A stretch of 20,229 nt of DNA, taken from NCBI GenBank assembly GCA_958448685.1, contig CAUDEV010000014.1:1-20229 (forward strand). The letters run 5' to 3'. Both the position numbers and the translations under genes were made by a program. Of this stretch, positions 1 to 7,863 are shown piece by piece. The stretch's first letter is position 1. The number at the start of each line of letters is the position of its first letter. The DNA comes from an uncultured Alphaproteobacteria bacterium. Lineage in GTDB: Bacteria > Pseudomonadota > Alphaproteobacteria > RUG11792. The notes beneath the pieces were generated by a model that was given only the letters and a program-made list of their open reading frames with translations, searched no databases and had not been told where the DNA came from.

Positions 1-112
1 CCATAAAAGTTATATTTATGTTATAGGGAAGTGTTTTCACAACTTTTCTTCCCTAAATTCCATTTTAAAAAAAAAGGTAAATTTTCCGTTAACAATACTT
101 AAAAATATTTAA
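1..112 (-). repeat. Leader repeat copy A (5' leader of an off-window gene)
   Basis: This block matches 18197-18310 in the same orientation with only scattered substitutions and a one-base indel. In the second copy it is the 5' leader of the exported surface protein, read on the minus strand. Copy A therefore probably precedes a minus-strand gene that begins just left of base 1; its first bases, ccat, match the edge of the ATGGAGG ribosome-binding segment of copy B. On the minus strand it contains a run of nine Ts and then a hairpin at 24-55 with an 8-bp stem, TAGGGAAG/CTTCCCTA. The existence of the off-window gene is inference. Confidence 0.8.
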
Positions 113-133
113 GATATTCAAAACGAGATAAGG

Positions 134-165
134 TTGTACAAAAACCTATTAAAATATGTTATAAT
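134..165 (+). promoter_or_regulatory. dnaB promoter with extended -10
   Basis: TATAAT at 160-165 is preceded by TG at 157-158, giving the extended -10 form TGnTATAAT. The only -35-like hexamer, TTGTAC at 134-139, is spaced 20 bp away, so the extended -10 probably carries most of the recognition. The expected start of transcription (about seven bases after the -10) falls within a few bases of the dnaB ATG at 175. Confidence 0.6.
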
Positions 166-174
166 AAATCTATT

Positions 175-1578
175 ATGCCAAATACGATTTTACATAATAT
201 AGATGCAGAACAAGCACTTATTGGGGCTTTAATCCTTGATAATTCGGTTATTGATAATGTTCCGGATAATTTTTGTTCATACCATTTTTCGGCCGAAATA
301 CATTCCAAGATATTTGAGGCGATTTGCAGAATAAGAGACAATGGTTCTGTTGCTGATCCTATTACTATCACTGCTTATTTGAAATCAGATGACATATTTC
401 AAAAAAGAGGAGGACAAAAATATCTATTAGACCTTGTTGAAGGAGTTATTAGCCTATCTAATGTAAGTGATTATGCAAATATAATTTATGACCTTTATTT
501 GAGAAGACAGATTGTTGAAATTGCGGATAGAGGAATTAAGAAAACTCAATTGCTTGATTCCAAAGAAAAAGCGAATGACATAATAGAACTTGTTGAGAAA
601 GATCTTTATGATCTTGTAACAGGGACTTCTGCTGTTGGTAGACTTGTTTCATTTAGTGATGCTCTTTCAGAATCTATAGAATCTGCAGCGGAAGCTTTTA
701 AGCGAGACAGCAAAATAGTTGGAGTAACAACGGGTTTTAAATTAATGGATAAATCTTTAGGAGGATTACATAACTCTGATTTAATGGTAGTTGCAGGTCG
801 TCCTTCTATGGGGAAAACTGCGTTTGCAACTAATATAGCATTTAATGCTGCAAAGGCAAAATTAAATGGGCAATCTGAAGGGACTGGTGTTGTTTTCTTT
901 TCATTAGAAATGTCAGCAGAACAATTAGCTACGAGAATTTTAGCAAGTGAATCAGGAGTGTCTTCTGATGCAATACGTCGTGGTGAAATTCCTAAAGATT
1001 CTTTTGATAAATTTGTTAGTATCAGCCATGAATTAGAAAAACTGGATTTATTCATAGATGATACCCCTAATATAACACTCAATCAAATCAGAAACAGAGC
1101 TAGAAAACTGAAAAGGCAAAAAGATATTGGATTGATAGTTATAGATTATCTTCAGTTAATTGAAACTTCTGGATCAAAAAGGGGATCTGAAAACAGAGTT
1201 CAAGAAATTTCTGAAATAACAAGAACATTAAAAGGCATTGCAAAAGAGTTAAATGTTCCTGTTTTGGCACTTTCTCAACTTTCACGTGCTGTTGAACAGC
1301 GAGATGACAAACGCCCTCAGCTATCCGACTTGAGAGAATCAGGATCTATTGAACAAGATGCGGATGTTGTTATGTTCGTTTTCAGAGAAGAATACTATAA
1401 ATCAAGAAAAGAACCCGCAGAAGGAACAATAGAACACAGCAAGTGGGAATCTGAAATGGAAAAGATTTATAATAGAGCGGAAATAATTGTCGCGAAACAA
1501 CGACATGGTCCAATTGGCACTATAAAGCTTTTCTTTGACGGCAGGTTAACAAAATTTGGAAATTTATTAGATAATTAA
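175..1578 (+). CDS. dnaB: Replicative DNA helicase DnaB
   Basis: Hexameric 5'-3' helicase that unwinds DNA at the replication fork and recruits primase. The 467-residue length is normal. The N-terminal domain starts with the expected segment (HNIDAEQALIGALI, residues 7-20). The RecA-like C-terminal domain has Walker A GRPSMGKTA at 208-216, Walker B IVIDYLQLI at 321-329, the SQLSRAVEQR segment at 367-376, the SDLRESGSIEQDAD motif at 384-397, and KQRHGPIGT near 441-449. The usual motif there is KQRNGPTG, so His replaces Asn. No inteins or frame breaks are seen. The start is fixed by homology at the ATG at 175. There is no Shine-Dalgarno sequence and the promoter -10 ends nine bases upstream, so the transcript may be nearly leaderless. 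dnaB usually follows rpsF-rpsR-rplI; here those ribosomal genes lie about 17 kb away. Confidence 0.97.
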   Translation: MPNTILHNIDAEQALIGALILDNSVIDNVPDNFCSYHFSAEIHSKIFEAICRIRDNGSVADPITITAYLKSDDIFQKRGGQKYLLDLVEGVISLSNVSDYANIIYDLYLRRQIVEIADRGIKKTQLLDSKEKANDIIELVEKDLYDLVTGTSAVGRLVSFSDALSESIESAAEAFKRDSKIVGVTTGFKLMDKSLGGLHNSDLMVVAGRPSMGKTAFATNIAFNAAKAKLNGQSEGTGVVFFSLEMSAEQLATRILASESGVSSDAIRRGEIPKDSFDKFVSISHELEKLDLFIDDTPNITLNQIRNRARKLKRQKDIGLIVIDYLQLIETSGSKRGSENRVQEISEITRTLKGIAKELNVPVLALSQLSRAVEQRDDKRPQLSDLRESGSIEQDADVVMFVFREEYYKSRKEPAEGTIEHSKWESEMEKIYNRAEIIVAKQRHGPIGTIKLFFDGRLTKFGNLLDN

Positions 1579-1680
1579 TTGACCAGAATTATTGAATATG
1601 TAAGTCAATTTGTAGATATAATGTAAAAAGACAAAAAATAAACATTATTTGAATTTAAAATATTTCTGCAATACTAAAAA

Positions 1681-1696
1681 TGTTTCACGTACACTC
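1681..1696 (+). other. Degenerate parS half site
   Basis: The first ten bases, TGTTTCACGT, match the left part of parS, but the right arm is lost (acactc). It sits exactly 30 bp before the perfect site at 1711, about three helical turns, so it lies on the same DNA face. It may be a decayed second parS site or an accessory contact for ParB. Confidence 0.55.
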
Positions 1697-1710
1697 GAAG
1701 AGAGATAAAA

Positions 1711-1726
1711 TGTTTCACGTGAAACA
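1711..1726. promoter_or_regulatory. parS: parS centromere site (ParB-binding)
   Basis: TGTTTCACGTGAAACA is a perfect 16-bp palindrome and matches the widely conserved chromosomal parS consensus, tGTTtCACGTGaAACa, at every position. parS nucleates ParB loading for chromosome segregation and normally lies close to the replication origin. It sits in a non-coding gap between dnaB and the atp operon, as expected for a functional site. parA and parB are not in this window. Confidence 0.93.
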
Positions 1727-1765
1727 TAGTCACAAAAAGCTTTAATTAAATTTTAGAAATTTTTC

Positions 1766-1851
1766 TTGGGGTATTTGATAGAATGGTTATATATAAAACT
1801 CTTTATAGAAAGTTAACTATTTTTGTGATACAATTATATAAGGGATAATGA
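1766..1851 (+). promoter_or_regulatory. Candidate promoters for the atp operon
   Basis: Three overlapping possibilities can be seen. The first is TTGGGG (1766-1771), a 16-bp spacer and TATATA (1788-1793). The second is TTAACT (1813-1818), an 18-bp spacer and TATAAG (1837-1842). The third is TTGTGA (1823-1828), 17 bp and TAATGA (1846-1851). None is a strong consensus match. One of them must serve the operon that begins at 1870, because dnaB ends nearly 300 bp upstream. Confidence 0.35.
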
Positions 1852-1869
1852 TTTAGATATTAATTTTTA

Positions 1870-2460
1870 GTGGACATAAATAGTTTAAATGTTTTGTTTA
1901 CTTCTTTGCCAGGGAGATATGCGAAAGCTTTATTTGTCGTGGGGAAAAAGGAATCTTGTTTAGATGCCATAATTGATAATTTTTCAAAATTAGAGATTTT
2001 TTTTAAAAATCATCCTTCAGTAAAAAAGTTATTAACAAGTTATTGCATGAATAAAAAAGATCTTGATGCAGGATGGATTGCTGTTGGAAATTATCTTTCA
2101 TTTTGTCCAGTTTTTTTGAATTTTATGAGGCAAGTTGTTGAAAATAGACGTTTTGATATAATAAAAAGAATAAGACATATTTTCAATGTTGCGTTTGCAA
2201 AATACAAAAATCGCCGGAATCTCACAATTTCATCTGTTGTTGAATTATTGCCAGAACAAAAGAAAAAATTAGAAGATTTATTTACTCGGGTTTTTAAAGA
2301 AAAGACAATTATAAAATACAAAATTAATGAGAAAATCCTAGGAGGTATTAAAATTTCCTCTGAGGAATTAATTGTTGATGCATCGGTACGTTCGCAAATG
2401 AAGCAATTAGCAGATTTTTATAAAAACTTAAAATTAGGAAATATTAGTTATGAAGATTAA
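1870..2460 (+). CDS. atpH: F1 ATP synthase delta subunit
   Basis: The peripheral stalk subunit joins the F1 head to the F0 b-subunits (OSCP family). The 196 residues are slightly longer than the usual ~180. The N-terminal helix-bundle entry SLPGRYAKALF (12-22) and the C-terminal family signature GGIKISSEELIVDASVRSQM (158-177) identify it. Its position immediately before atpA agrees. The start is a GTG at 1870 and no Shine-Dalgarno is seen in front of it; AGGGA at 1841 lies too far upstream. The upstream ATG at 1848 runs straight into a stop and is not usable. The gene overlaps atpA by 11 bases, which suggests translational coupling. Confidence 0.93.
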   Translation: MDINSLNVLFTSLPGRYAKALFVVGKKESCLDAIIDNFSKLEIFFKNHPSVKKLLTSYCMNKKDLDAGWIAVGNYLSFCPVFLNFMRQVVENRRFDIIKRIRHIFNVAFAKYKNRRNLTISSVVELLPEQKKKLEDLFTRVFKEKTIIKYKINEKILGGIKISSEELIVDASVRSQMKQLADFYKNLKLGNISYED

Positions 2461-4012
2461 AGCAGTTGAGATAACAAATATACTTCAAGAGAAAATTTCT
2501 GAATTCTCTTCTCATGTTGATGTTTCGGAAACGGGATATATCCTATCCGTAGGAGATGGAATAGCACGTATATTCGGTTTGGAAAACGTGAAATCAGGAG
2601 AATGGGTTGATATCATTTCTTCTGAAACAGGGGAGGTTATAAAAGCTATCGCTACTAATTTGGAATCCGATAATGTTGGGGTAATAATCGTTGGTGATGA
2701 TTCAAAAGTCAAAGAAAAAGATTTAGTTAAAAGAACATATCATATAGTGGATGTTAATGTTGGAACAGGGATATTAGGACGAGTCGTTGATGCTCTTGGA
2801 AATCCGATAGATTCAGATGAGCCTATTAATAATGTTGAAAAATATAATATGGAAAATCCTGCTCCAGGAATTATTGAACGACAAAGTATTAATGAACCGC
2901 TTTTGACAGGAATCAGGATTGTTGATGCTTTGTTTCCAATAGGAAGAGGACAACGAGAACTTATTATAGGTGACAGGCAAACAGGAAAAACAGCAATAGC
3001 TCTTGATGCGATTATTAATCAAAAACAATATAATGATAAAGTTTCAGAGAAAGAAAAAGTCTATTGTATTTATGTTGCAATAGGACAAAAAAGATCTTCA
3101 GTTGCTAGAATTGTGAAAGCATTGCAAGATCATGGGGCTATGGATTATTCAATAGTCGTTGCCGCAACTGCTTCTGATCCTGCGTCTATGCAATATTTGG
3201 CTCCATATACAGCTTGTGCTATGGGAGAATATTTCAGAGATCATGGAATGCATGCACTTATTGTTTATGACGACTTATCAAAACATGCAGTTGCTTATCG
3301 GCAAATTTCTTTACTTTTGAGAAGGCCTCCTGGACGTGAAGCTTTTCCTGGGGATATATTTTATTTGCACTCAAGATTGCTTGAACGTGCCGCTAAGTTA
3401 TCGAAAGAGAGGGGTGGTGGTTCATTGACCGCACTTCCGATTGTTGAGACACAAGCTGGAGATGTTGCAGCATATATTCCAACTAATATTATTTCAATTA
3501 CTGATGGACAACTTTTCTTGGAATCTGATTTGTTTTATAAGAGTATTCGTCCTGCGATAAATATTGGTGTTTCTGTTAGCAGGGTTGGATCTGCGGCACA
3601 AACAAAAGCGATGAAATCAGTTTCTGGAAATATCAAGATTGAAATGGCTCAATATAATGAATTATCCGCGTTTGCTCAATTTAGTAGTGATTTAGATAGT
3701 TCAACAAAAGCTATGTTGGATAATGGGGAAAAAATCATGGAGATTCTGAAGCAACCACAATACTGTAATTTAAAAAATTCGGAACATGTGGTTGTGTTAT
3801 ATGCCATTATGAATTCGTATTTAAAGGATATTGATTTAAAATCAGTTAAAAAATTTGAAAGTGATTTGCTAAAATCTATAAATATCGAAGGCAAGATTTT
3901 GAAAAATATTGATGAAACCAATATTTTATCAGATGAAGCAAAGAAGGATTTGGATGCTTTTTTGACTAAATTTAAAAACGAATGGAAGGCTTTAAATAGG
4001 AATTCTGATTGA
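2450..4012 (+). CDS. atpA: F1 ATP synthase alpha subunit
   Basis: Non-catalytic nucleotide-binding subunit of the F1 head. At 520 residues it is a little over the usual ~510. It has a beta-barrel N-terminal domain, Walker A GDRQTGKTA at 174-182, Walker B LIVYDDLSKHA at 270-280, and the alpha/beta signature PAINIGVSVSRVGSAAQ at 368-384 containing the arginine finger R378. All functional residues expected in this subunit are present. The ATG at 2450 lies inside the end of atpH, with AGGA about ten bases upstream. Its stop overlaps the atpG start as TGATG, so alpha and gamma are coupled. Confidence 0.97.
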   Translation: MKIKAVEITNILQEKISEFSSHVDVSETGYILSVGDGIARIFGLENVKSGEWVDIISSETGEVIKAIATNLESDNVGVIIVGDDSKVKEKDLVKRTYHIVDVNVGTGILGRVVDALGNPIDSDEPINNVEKYNMENPAPGIIERQSINEPLLTGIRIVDALFPIGRGQRELIIGDRQTGKTAIALDAIINQKQYNDKVSEKEKVYCIYVAIGQKRSSVARIVKALQDHGAMDYSIVVAATASDPASMQYLAPYTACAMGEYFRDHGMHALIVYDDLSKHAVAYRQISLLLRRPPGREAFPGDIFYLHSRLLERAAKLSKERGGGSLTALPIVETQAGDVAAYIPTNIISITDGQLFLESDLFYKSIRPAINIGVSVSRVGSAAQTKAMKSVSGNIKIEMAQYNELSAFAQFSSDLDSSTKAMLDNGEKIMEILKQPQYCNLKNSEHVVVLYAIMNSYLKDIDLKSVKKFESDLLKSINIEGKILKNIDETNILSDEAKKDLDAFLTKFKNEWKALNRNSD

Positions 4013-4863
4013 TGGAAAATTTGAAAGCTATAAAAGACAGAATACGAACAGTTAACAGCATTATAAAAGCTACTAGTGCCATGAAGATGGTATCTACAGT
4101 CAAATTGACCAAGATAAATAATGCTAATAAATATGCGAAAAAATGTTCTGATATTTTGTTTGATATGTTTTCAAGAGCCGTTCAAGAGGTTGTGTTTAAA
4201 CAAGAGTTTGTCGAAGATTCTTGGTTTTATAGAAAAAATGGAGAAACTCTGATTATTGTTCTTTCTATGGATCAAGGTTTTTGTGGATCATTTAGTCAAG
4301 GAATTATTGATAAGGCAGAGGAAGTCATAAAATCTAATCCTGGGGCTTATATTGAAGTTTTTGGAAAAAAGGCGAATAATATAACATCTAAAACGCTAGA
4401 TTTAGGGCTATCCCGAGATTTAACTTCAAGATATGATATTGATGATTTTTCATCTTTATTGGCGAAATTAACGTTTAAATATATTCACGATCATAATATA
4501 AATGAAGTTTATGTTATTAGTGGGGAATTTAAAAATGTTTTAATTCAAAAAGCTCGAAGTTCGAAAATATTTCCTGTAAATATGGATAAAGATATCACGA
4601 AAGAGCAATATACATCTGTTGAAGGTTCTCGTTTAGATTTTATTGATGCCGTTTTCCGAATGTATTTGACAAAACTTTTCAAGGGAATAGTCACTGAACA
4701 TTTGATATCTGAATTATCTGCGAGAGTTATGGCTATGGATAATTCTGTTCGAAATGCCAATGATATGTTTGAAAAACTTAATGTTTTGTATAATAGAGTT
4801 CGACAAGCTCGTATTACTCAGGAATTAACAGAGATAGTCTCGAGTATAGAATGTGTACAGTAA
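4012..4863 (+). CDS. atpG: F1 ATP synthase gamma subunit
   Basis: Central rotor shaft of F1. The 283 residues are normal for the family. The N-terminal helix, MENLKAIKDRIRTVNSIIKA followed by TSAMKMVSTVK, and the C-terminal helix, YNRVRQARITQELTEIVSS, are the two conserved coiled-coil halves of the shaft. I chose the ATG at 4012, which overlaps the atpA stop (TGATG), over a TTG one codon upstream at 4009. AGGAA at 3999-4003 can serve as ribosome-binding site. The gene is followed after 15 bases by atpD. Confidence 0.95.
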   Translation: MENLKAIKDRIRTVNSIIKATSAMKMVSTVKLTKINNANKYAKKCSDILFDMFSRAVQEVVFKQEFVEDSWFYRKNGETLIIVLSMDQGFCGSFSQGIIDKAEEVIKSNPGAYIEVFGKKANNITSKTLDLGLSRDLTSRYDIDDFSSLLAKLTFKYIHDHNINEVYVISGEFKNVLIQKARSSKIFPVNMDKDITKEQYTSVEGSRLDFIDAVFRMYLTKLFKGIVTEHLISELSARVMAMDNSVRNANDMFEKLNVLYNRVRQARITQELTEIVSSIECVQ

Positions 4864-4878
4864 AGTAATGAGGTAAAA

Positions 4879-6411
4879 ATGCGTAAAGTTATTAGTGCGA
4901 AAGATCAAATTAAGAAAGCAAAAAAAGAAACATCAAAATCGAATATTGGAATCGTTACACAAGTCATAGGAGCTGTTGTCGATGTTCATTTTGAAGATGA
5001 ATTGCCTGCTATTTCTCATGCTTTGAAATTAAAAATATTTGAAAACAAAATAGAAACACCTCATTTGGAAAATATAGAAGTTCATGAGGAAAATGTTTCT
5101 TTTAAGGAAATAACTTTGGAAGTTATGCAACATATTGGAGAACATAGTGTTAGATGTATTGCTATGTCTTCAACAGATGGTATAGCTCGAGGTATGGAGG
5201 TTATTAATACTGGAGCTCCAATTACGGTTCCCGTTGGAAGAGCGACATTAGGCCGTGTTTTAAATATAACAGGAGATCCAATTGATCATGGAGGTCCAAT
5301 TAATACAGACACTTATTTGCCTATTCATAGGGATTCTCCTGAATTTTCAGAACAATCTACCAACACTGAAATATTAATTACAGGTATAAAAGTTATTGAT
5401 CTTTTAACTCCATATATCAAAGGAGGGAAAATAGGTTTGTTTGGAGGTGCTGGTGTTGGAAAAACCGTTTTGATTATGGAATTGATTAATAACATAGCCA
5501 AAAAGCACGGTGGTTTTTCAGTTTTTGCTGGCGTTGGAGAAAGAACAAGAGAAGGAACGGATCTTTTTGAAGAAATGATAGCTTCAGGTGTAAACAAACG
5601 TCCTGGTGAGGAAGGATCAAAAGCCGCTTTGGTTTATGGACAAATGAATGAATCTCCAGGTGCAAGAGCTAGAATAGCTTTGACAGGACTCACAATGGCG
5701 GAGTATTTTAGAGATACCGAAGGAAAAGATGTTTTATTTTTTGTTGATAATATATTCAGATTTACACAGGCTGGTTCAGAAATTTCAACTTTGCTTGGAA
5801 GAATTCCTTCCGCGGTTGGTTATCAACCTACTTTGGCAACAGAAATGGGATCATTGCAAGAAAGAATAACTTCAACAGTAAATGGCTCAATAACTAGTAT
5901 ACAAGCTATTTATGTTCCGGCAGATGATTTGACTGACCCTTCAGCTGTAACTTCTTTTATTCATCTTGATGCAACAACTGTTTTGAGTCGCCAAATTTCG
6001 TCTTTTGGTATTTTTCCAGCTGTCGATCCTTTGGAATCTACTTCTCGAATGCTTGATCCTGCAATTATTGGTGAAGAACATTATAAAGTCGCAAGAGATG
6101 TTCAATATGTGTTGCAAACCTTCAAATCTCTTCAGGATATAATTGCCATTATTGGTATGGATGAATTATCTGAAGATGACAAATTGATCGTAAGCAGAGC
6201 TAGGAAAATAAGACAGTTTTTATCACAGCCATTCCAATCTGCTGAAAACTTCACGGGAAGGAAAGGGTTATTCGTTGAATTGTCGGATACAATCGAAGGA
6301 TTCAAAGCAATTGTCAATGGTGATGTTGATCATATTCCTGAAATTATGTTTTCATTTAAAGGAAAAATCGATGACGTTTTGGAAACATATGAAAAGTCTA
6401 AAGAAAATTAA
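4879..6411 (+). CDS. atpD: F1 ATP synthase beta subunit (catalytic)
   Basis: Catalytic subunit that makes or hydrolyses ATP in the F1 head. It has Walker A GGAGVGKT at 189-196, GERTREG at 220-226 with the catalytic Glu221, Walker B DVLFFVDN at 284-291, and the signature PAVDPLESTSR at 380-390. At 510 residues it is longer than the usual ~470. There is a lysine-rich N-terminal extension of about 20 residues and an insertion of roughly 18-20 residues in the N-terminal barrel, at about 54-77, just before the conserved ITLEVMQHIGE. The start ATG at 4879 follows GAGGT by six bases. The operon normally continues with atpC, but no epsilon-like gene follows. Confidence 0.97.
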   Translation: MRKVISAKDQIKKAKKETSKSNIGIVTQVIGAVVDVHFEDELPAISHALKLKIFENKIETPHLENIEVHEENVSFKEITLEVMQHIGEHSVRCIAMSSTDGIARGMEVINTGAPITVPVGRATLGRVLNITGDPIDHGGPINTDTYLPIHRDSPEFSEQSTNTEILITGIKVIDLLTPYIKGGKIGLFGGAGVGKTVLIMELINNIAKKHGGFSVFAGVGERTREGTDLFEEMIASGVNKRPGEEGSKAALVYGQMNESPGARARIALTGLTMAEYFRDTEGKDVLFFVDNIFRFTQAGSEISTLLGRIPSAVGYQPTLATEMGSLQERITSTVNGSITSIQAIYVPADDLTDPSAVTSFIHLDATTVLSRQISSFGIFPAVDPLESTSRMLDPAIIGEEHYKVARDVQYVLQTFKSLQDIIAIIGMDELSEDDKLIVSRARKIRQFLSQPFQSAENFTGRKGLFVELSDTIEGFKAIVNGDVDHIPEIMFSFKGKIDDVLETYEKSKEN

Positions 6412-6479
6412 AGGTTTATAACTATTTTAATAAATTGATTTTTGGTAAGTTTTACAGAAGTTTTTTGCTTTCTTTTTAA

Positions 6480-6507
6480 TTGATTTTTAATGTTTATTTG
6501 TTATAAT
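6480..6507 (+). promoter_or_regulatory. Promoter for the 6542-7835 gene pair
   Basis: TTGATT (6480-6485), a 16-bp spacer and TATAAT (6502-6507) with an upstream TG, giving an extended -10 of the same form as the dnaB promoter. It gives the pair its own transcription start, separate from the atp operon, and a leader of about 28 bases that carries AGAGG (6528-6532). Confidence 0.6.
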
Positions 6508-6541
6508 AAGTACAGATAGTGTTTTTTAGAGGTTAGTTCTT

Positions 6542-6877
6542 ATGTTAAAGAAAATTTTAGCTTTGGGGATGATGGTTAGTATGGTAAGTGCTGGTAATAC
6601 AGTTACTTATCAAGAATTTATAATAGGTGAAGGTGGAAGAATTTTGAATGATATCGTTGAGAATGCTACCATGCCTTCGGATGAAGTTATGCAACATCTG
6701 TATGATTTATCAAAAAATATTGATGAAGGAAGCTACGATGTTGTTCGACAGATTCTGACTGACCGGTGGACAGAAATTGATGGAAGCATTTCGGAGGAAA
6801 AAGCAGACTTAATCGATGACATAAGAGGTAGTTTATGGTCCAAATTTAATGCGGAATACGGTTATTTAACTGAATAA
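6542..6877 (+). CDS. Small acidic exported protein, possible immunity partner
   Basis: Not recognised as a known family. The 111-residue product begins with a signal peptide (MLKKILALGMMVSMVSA, cleavage probably after residue 17). The mature part is strongly acidic, with about 20 Asp/Glu against 7 Lys/Arg, and looks mostly helical. It has no cysteines and no further membrane segment. It has its own promoter and a good ribosome-binding site (AGAGG, nine bases before the ATG). The next gene starts 22 bases downstream on the same strand and encodes a larger, basic exported protein. A small acidic gene next to a basic toxin-like one is typical of immunity proteins, so that role is a reasonable guess. 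It occupies the place of atpC but bears no resemblance to the epsilon subunit. Confidence 0.7.
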   Translation: MLKKILALGMMVSMVSAGNTVTYQEFIIGEGGRILNDIVENATMPSDEVMQHLYDLSKNIDEGSYDVVRQILTDRWTEIDGSISEEKADLIDDIRGSLWSKFNAEYGYLTE

Positions 6878-6899
6878 ATTTTATGGGGAGGATTTCAAA

Positions 6900-7835
6900 A
6901 TGAAACAATTAAGAAAGTTATTAAAGTTTATATCTTTTGTTATATTTTGTCTTATAACAGATATTAATTCTGCACAAGTAAATATTGCTGGTATTAACTA
7001 TACATTTGGGCCAGTGGGCGGAAATAATGTGTGGCATAACGTCGGAGGAATCAATGAATTAACCTCTCAAATGCTCCGGGATCATTTAAATGGCATGCCT
7101 GTTGCAAATACATTGAGAGAGTTAGCCAGAATGCTGTTAGCTCAAATACCTATTATTCCAGGAGGCGTGAATCATAATATTCTAGCAAATAATAATGCCG
7201 CTTATATATCTCCTGCCAATATAAATGATGTATACAAATCATGTAGAGAATTAAAAACTCATCTTTTGGCACATGGTCATTTGGGATATTTCCCTATTTT
7301 TTCTGTAATAAATGAAAATCCTCTGGTAAAGGTTAATAAACTTGTTCCTAGGGGGATATTTCGTGTACGCCCAAATATAATACAAAGAGTTATGAATGCA
7401 CAACAGAATGCTTTGCATTGGGTTACTCATGGAGGAAATAATTTGGAAATTTTAAATCGCCTTCCTAATTATTTGAGTAATTTAGGGTTTTGTGTAGATC
7501 CAGTAATCCTTTTCCCAGGAGGATTGGCGCCGAACATAATTAATGCTTTAAATGTTATTATCCCAAGACAACCTATTCCTCATATTGGTTTAAATTTAGA
7601 AAATTTCACTAATAGAATGATAAATGGTTTATTGACAGATAATACTATTCTTCCAGGCAATTTGATCGTGAATCCTGTTCAAGCGAATAATAACTTCACA
7701 ATTGATGTTACCTATAATAATTTCGGAGGAAATGGTATTGGAATTGATCAAAATGGGGCTCTAACTAACAGAGTGAGGATTGTCATAAAAGTCTTACACG
7801 GAGTTATCAGCATCGTTACCATGTATCCAATCTAA
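6900..7835 (+). CDS. Exported protein with toxin-like C-terminus
   Basis: No family was identified with certainty. The 311-residue product has a signal peptide (residues 1-25, ending INSA) and an Asn-, Gly- and Ile-rich mature part that is moderately basic. Histidine clusters occur at 121-127 (HLLAHGH) and 173-177 (HWVTH). The C-terminal strand pair, VRIVIKVLHGVISIVTMYP (292-310), resembles the final strands of EndoU/BECR-fold RNase toxins, which often end with a VTAYP-like motif. The segment ENFTNRMINGLLTD (234-247) could match the helix before them. That comparison is by eye only. GGGGAGGA precedes the ATG by about eight bases, and the gene ends at a shared convergent terminator. It could equally be a lineage-specific secreted effector with no nuclease activity. 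Confidence 0.75.
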   Translation: MKQLRKLLKFISFVIFCLITDINSAQVNIAGINYTFGPVGGNNVWHNVGGINELTSQMLRDHLNGMPVANTLRELARMLLAQIPIIPGGVNHNILANNNAAYISPANINDVYKSCRELKTHLLAHGHLGYFPIFSVINENPLVKVNKLVPRGIFRVRPNIIQRVMNAQQNALHWVTHGGNNLEILNRLPNYLSNLGFCVDPVILFPGGLAPNIINALNVIIPRQPIPHIGLNLENFTNRMINGLLTDNTILPGNLIVNPVQANNNFTIDVTYNNFGGNGIGIDQNGALTNRVRIVIKVLHGVISIVTMYPI

Positions 7836-7838
7836 AAC

Positions 7839-7859
7839 AAGGAGGCATAGAGCCTCCTT
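7839..7859. terminator. Convergent bidirectional terminator
   Basis: 8-bp stem AAGGAGGC/GCCTCCTT with a five-base loop (ATAGA). It is followed by Ts on the plus strand and preceded by As, so it can end the plus-strand exported-protein gene and the minus-strand capsid gene that meet here. Confidence 0.85.
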
Positions 7860-7863
7860 TTTA

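Noticed and set aside
606..1082. 158-codon minus-strand open frame inside dnaB
   Set aside because: It lies fully within the conserved ATPase domain of dnaB, with no ribosome-binding site or known motifs; a shadow frame.
1577..1610. Inverted repeat AATTGAC...GTCAATT after dnaB
   Set aside because: 7-bp stem with a 20-base loop and no T-run; too weak to call a dnaB terminator.
6542..6877. The small ORF after atpD being a diverged atpC
   Set aside because: It has a signal peptide, an acidic helical body, no beta-sandwich motifs of the epsilon subunit, and its own promoter.
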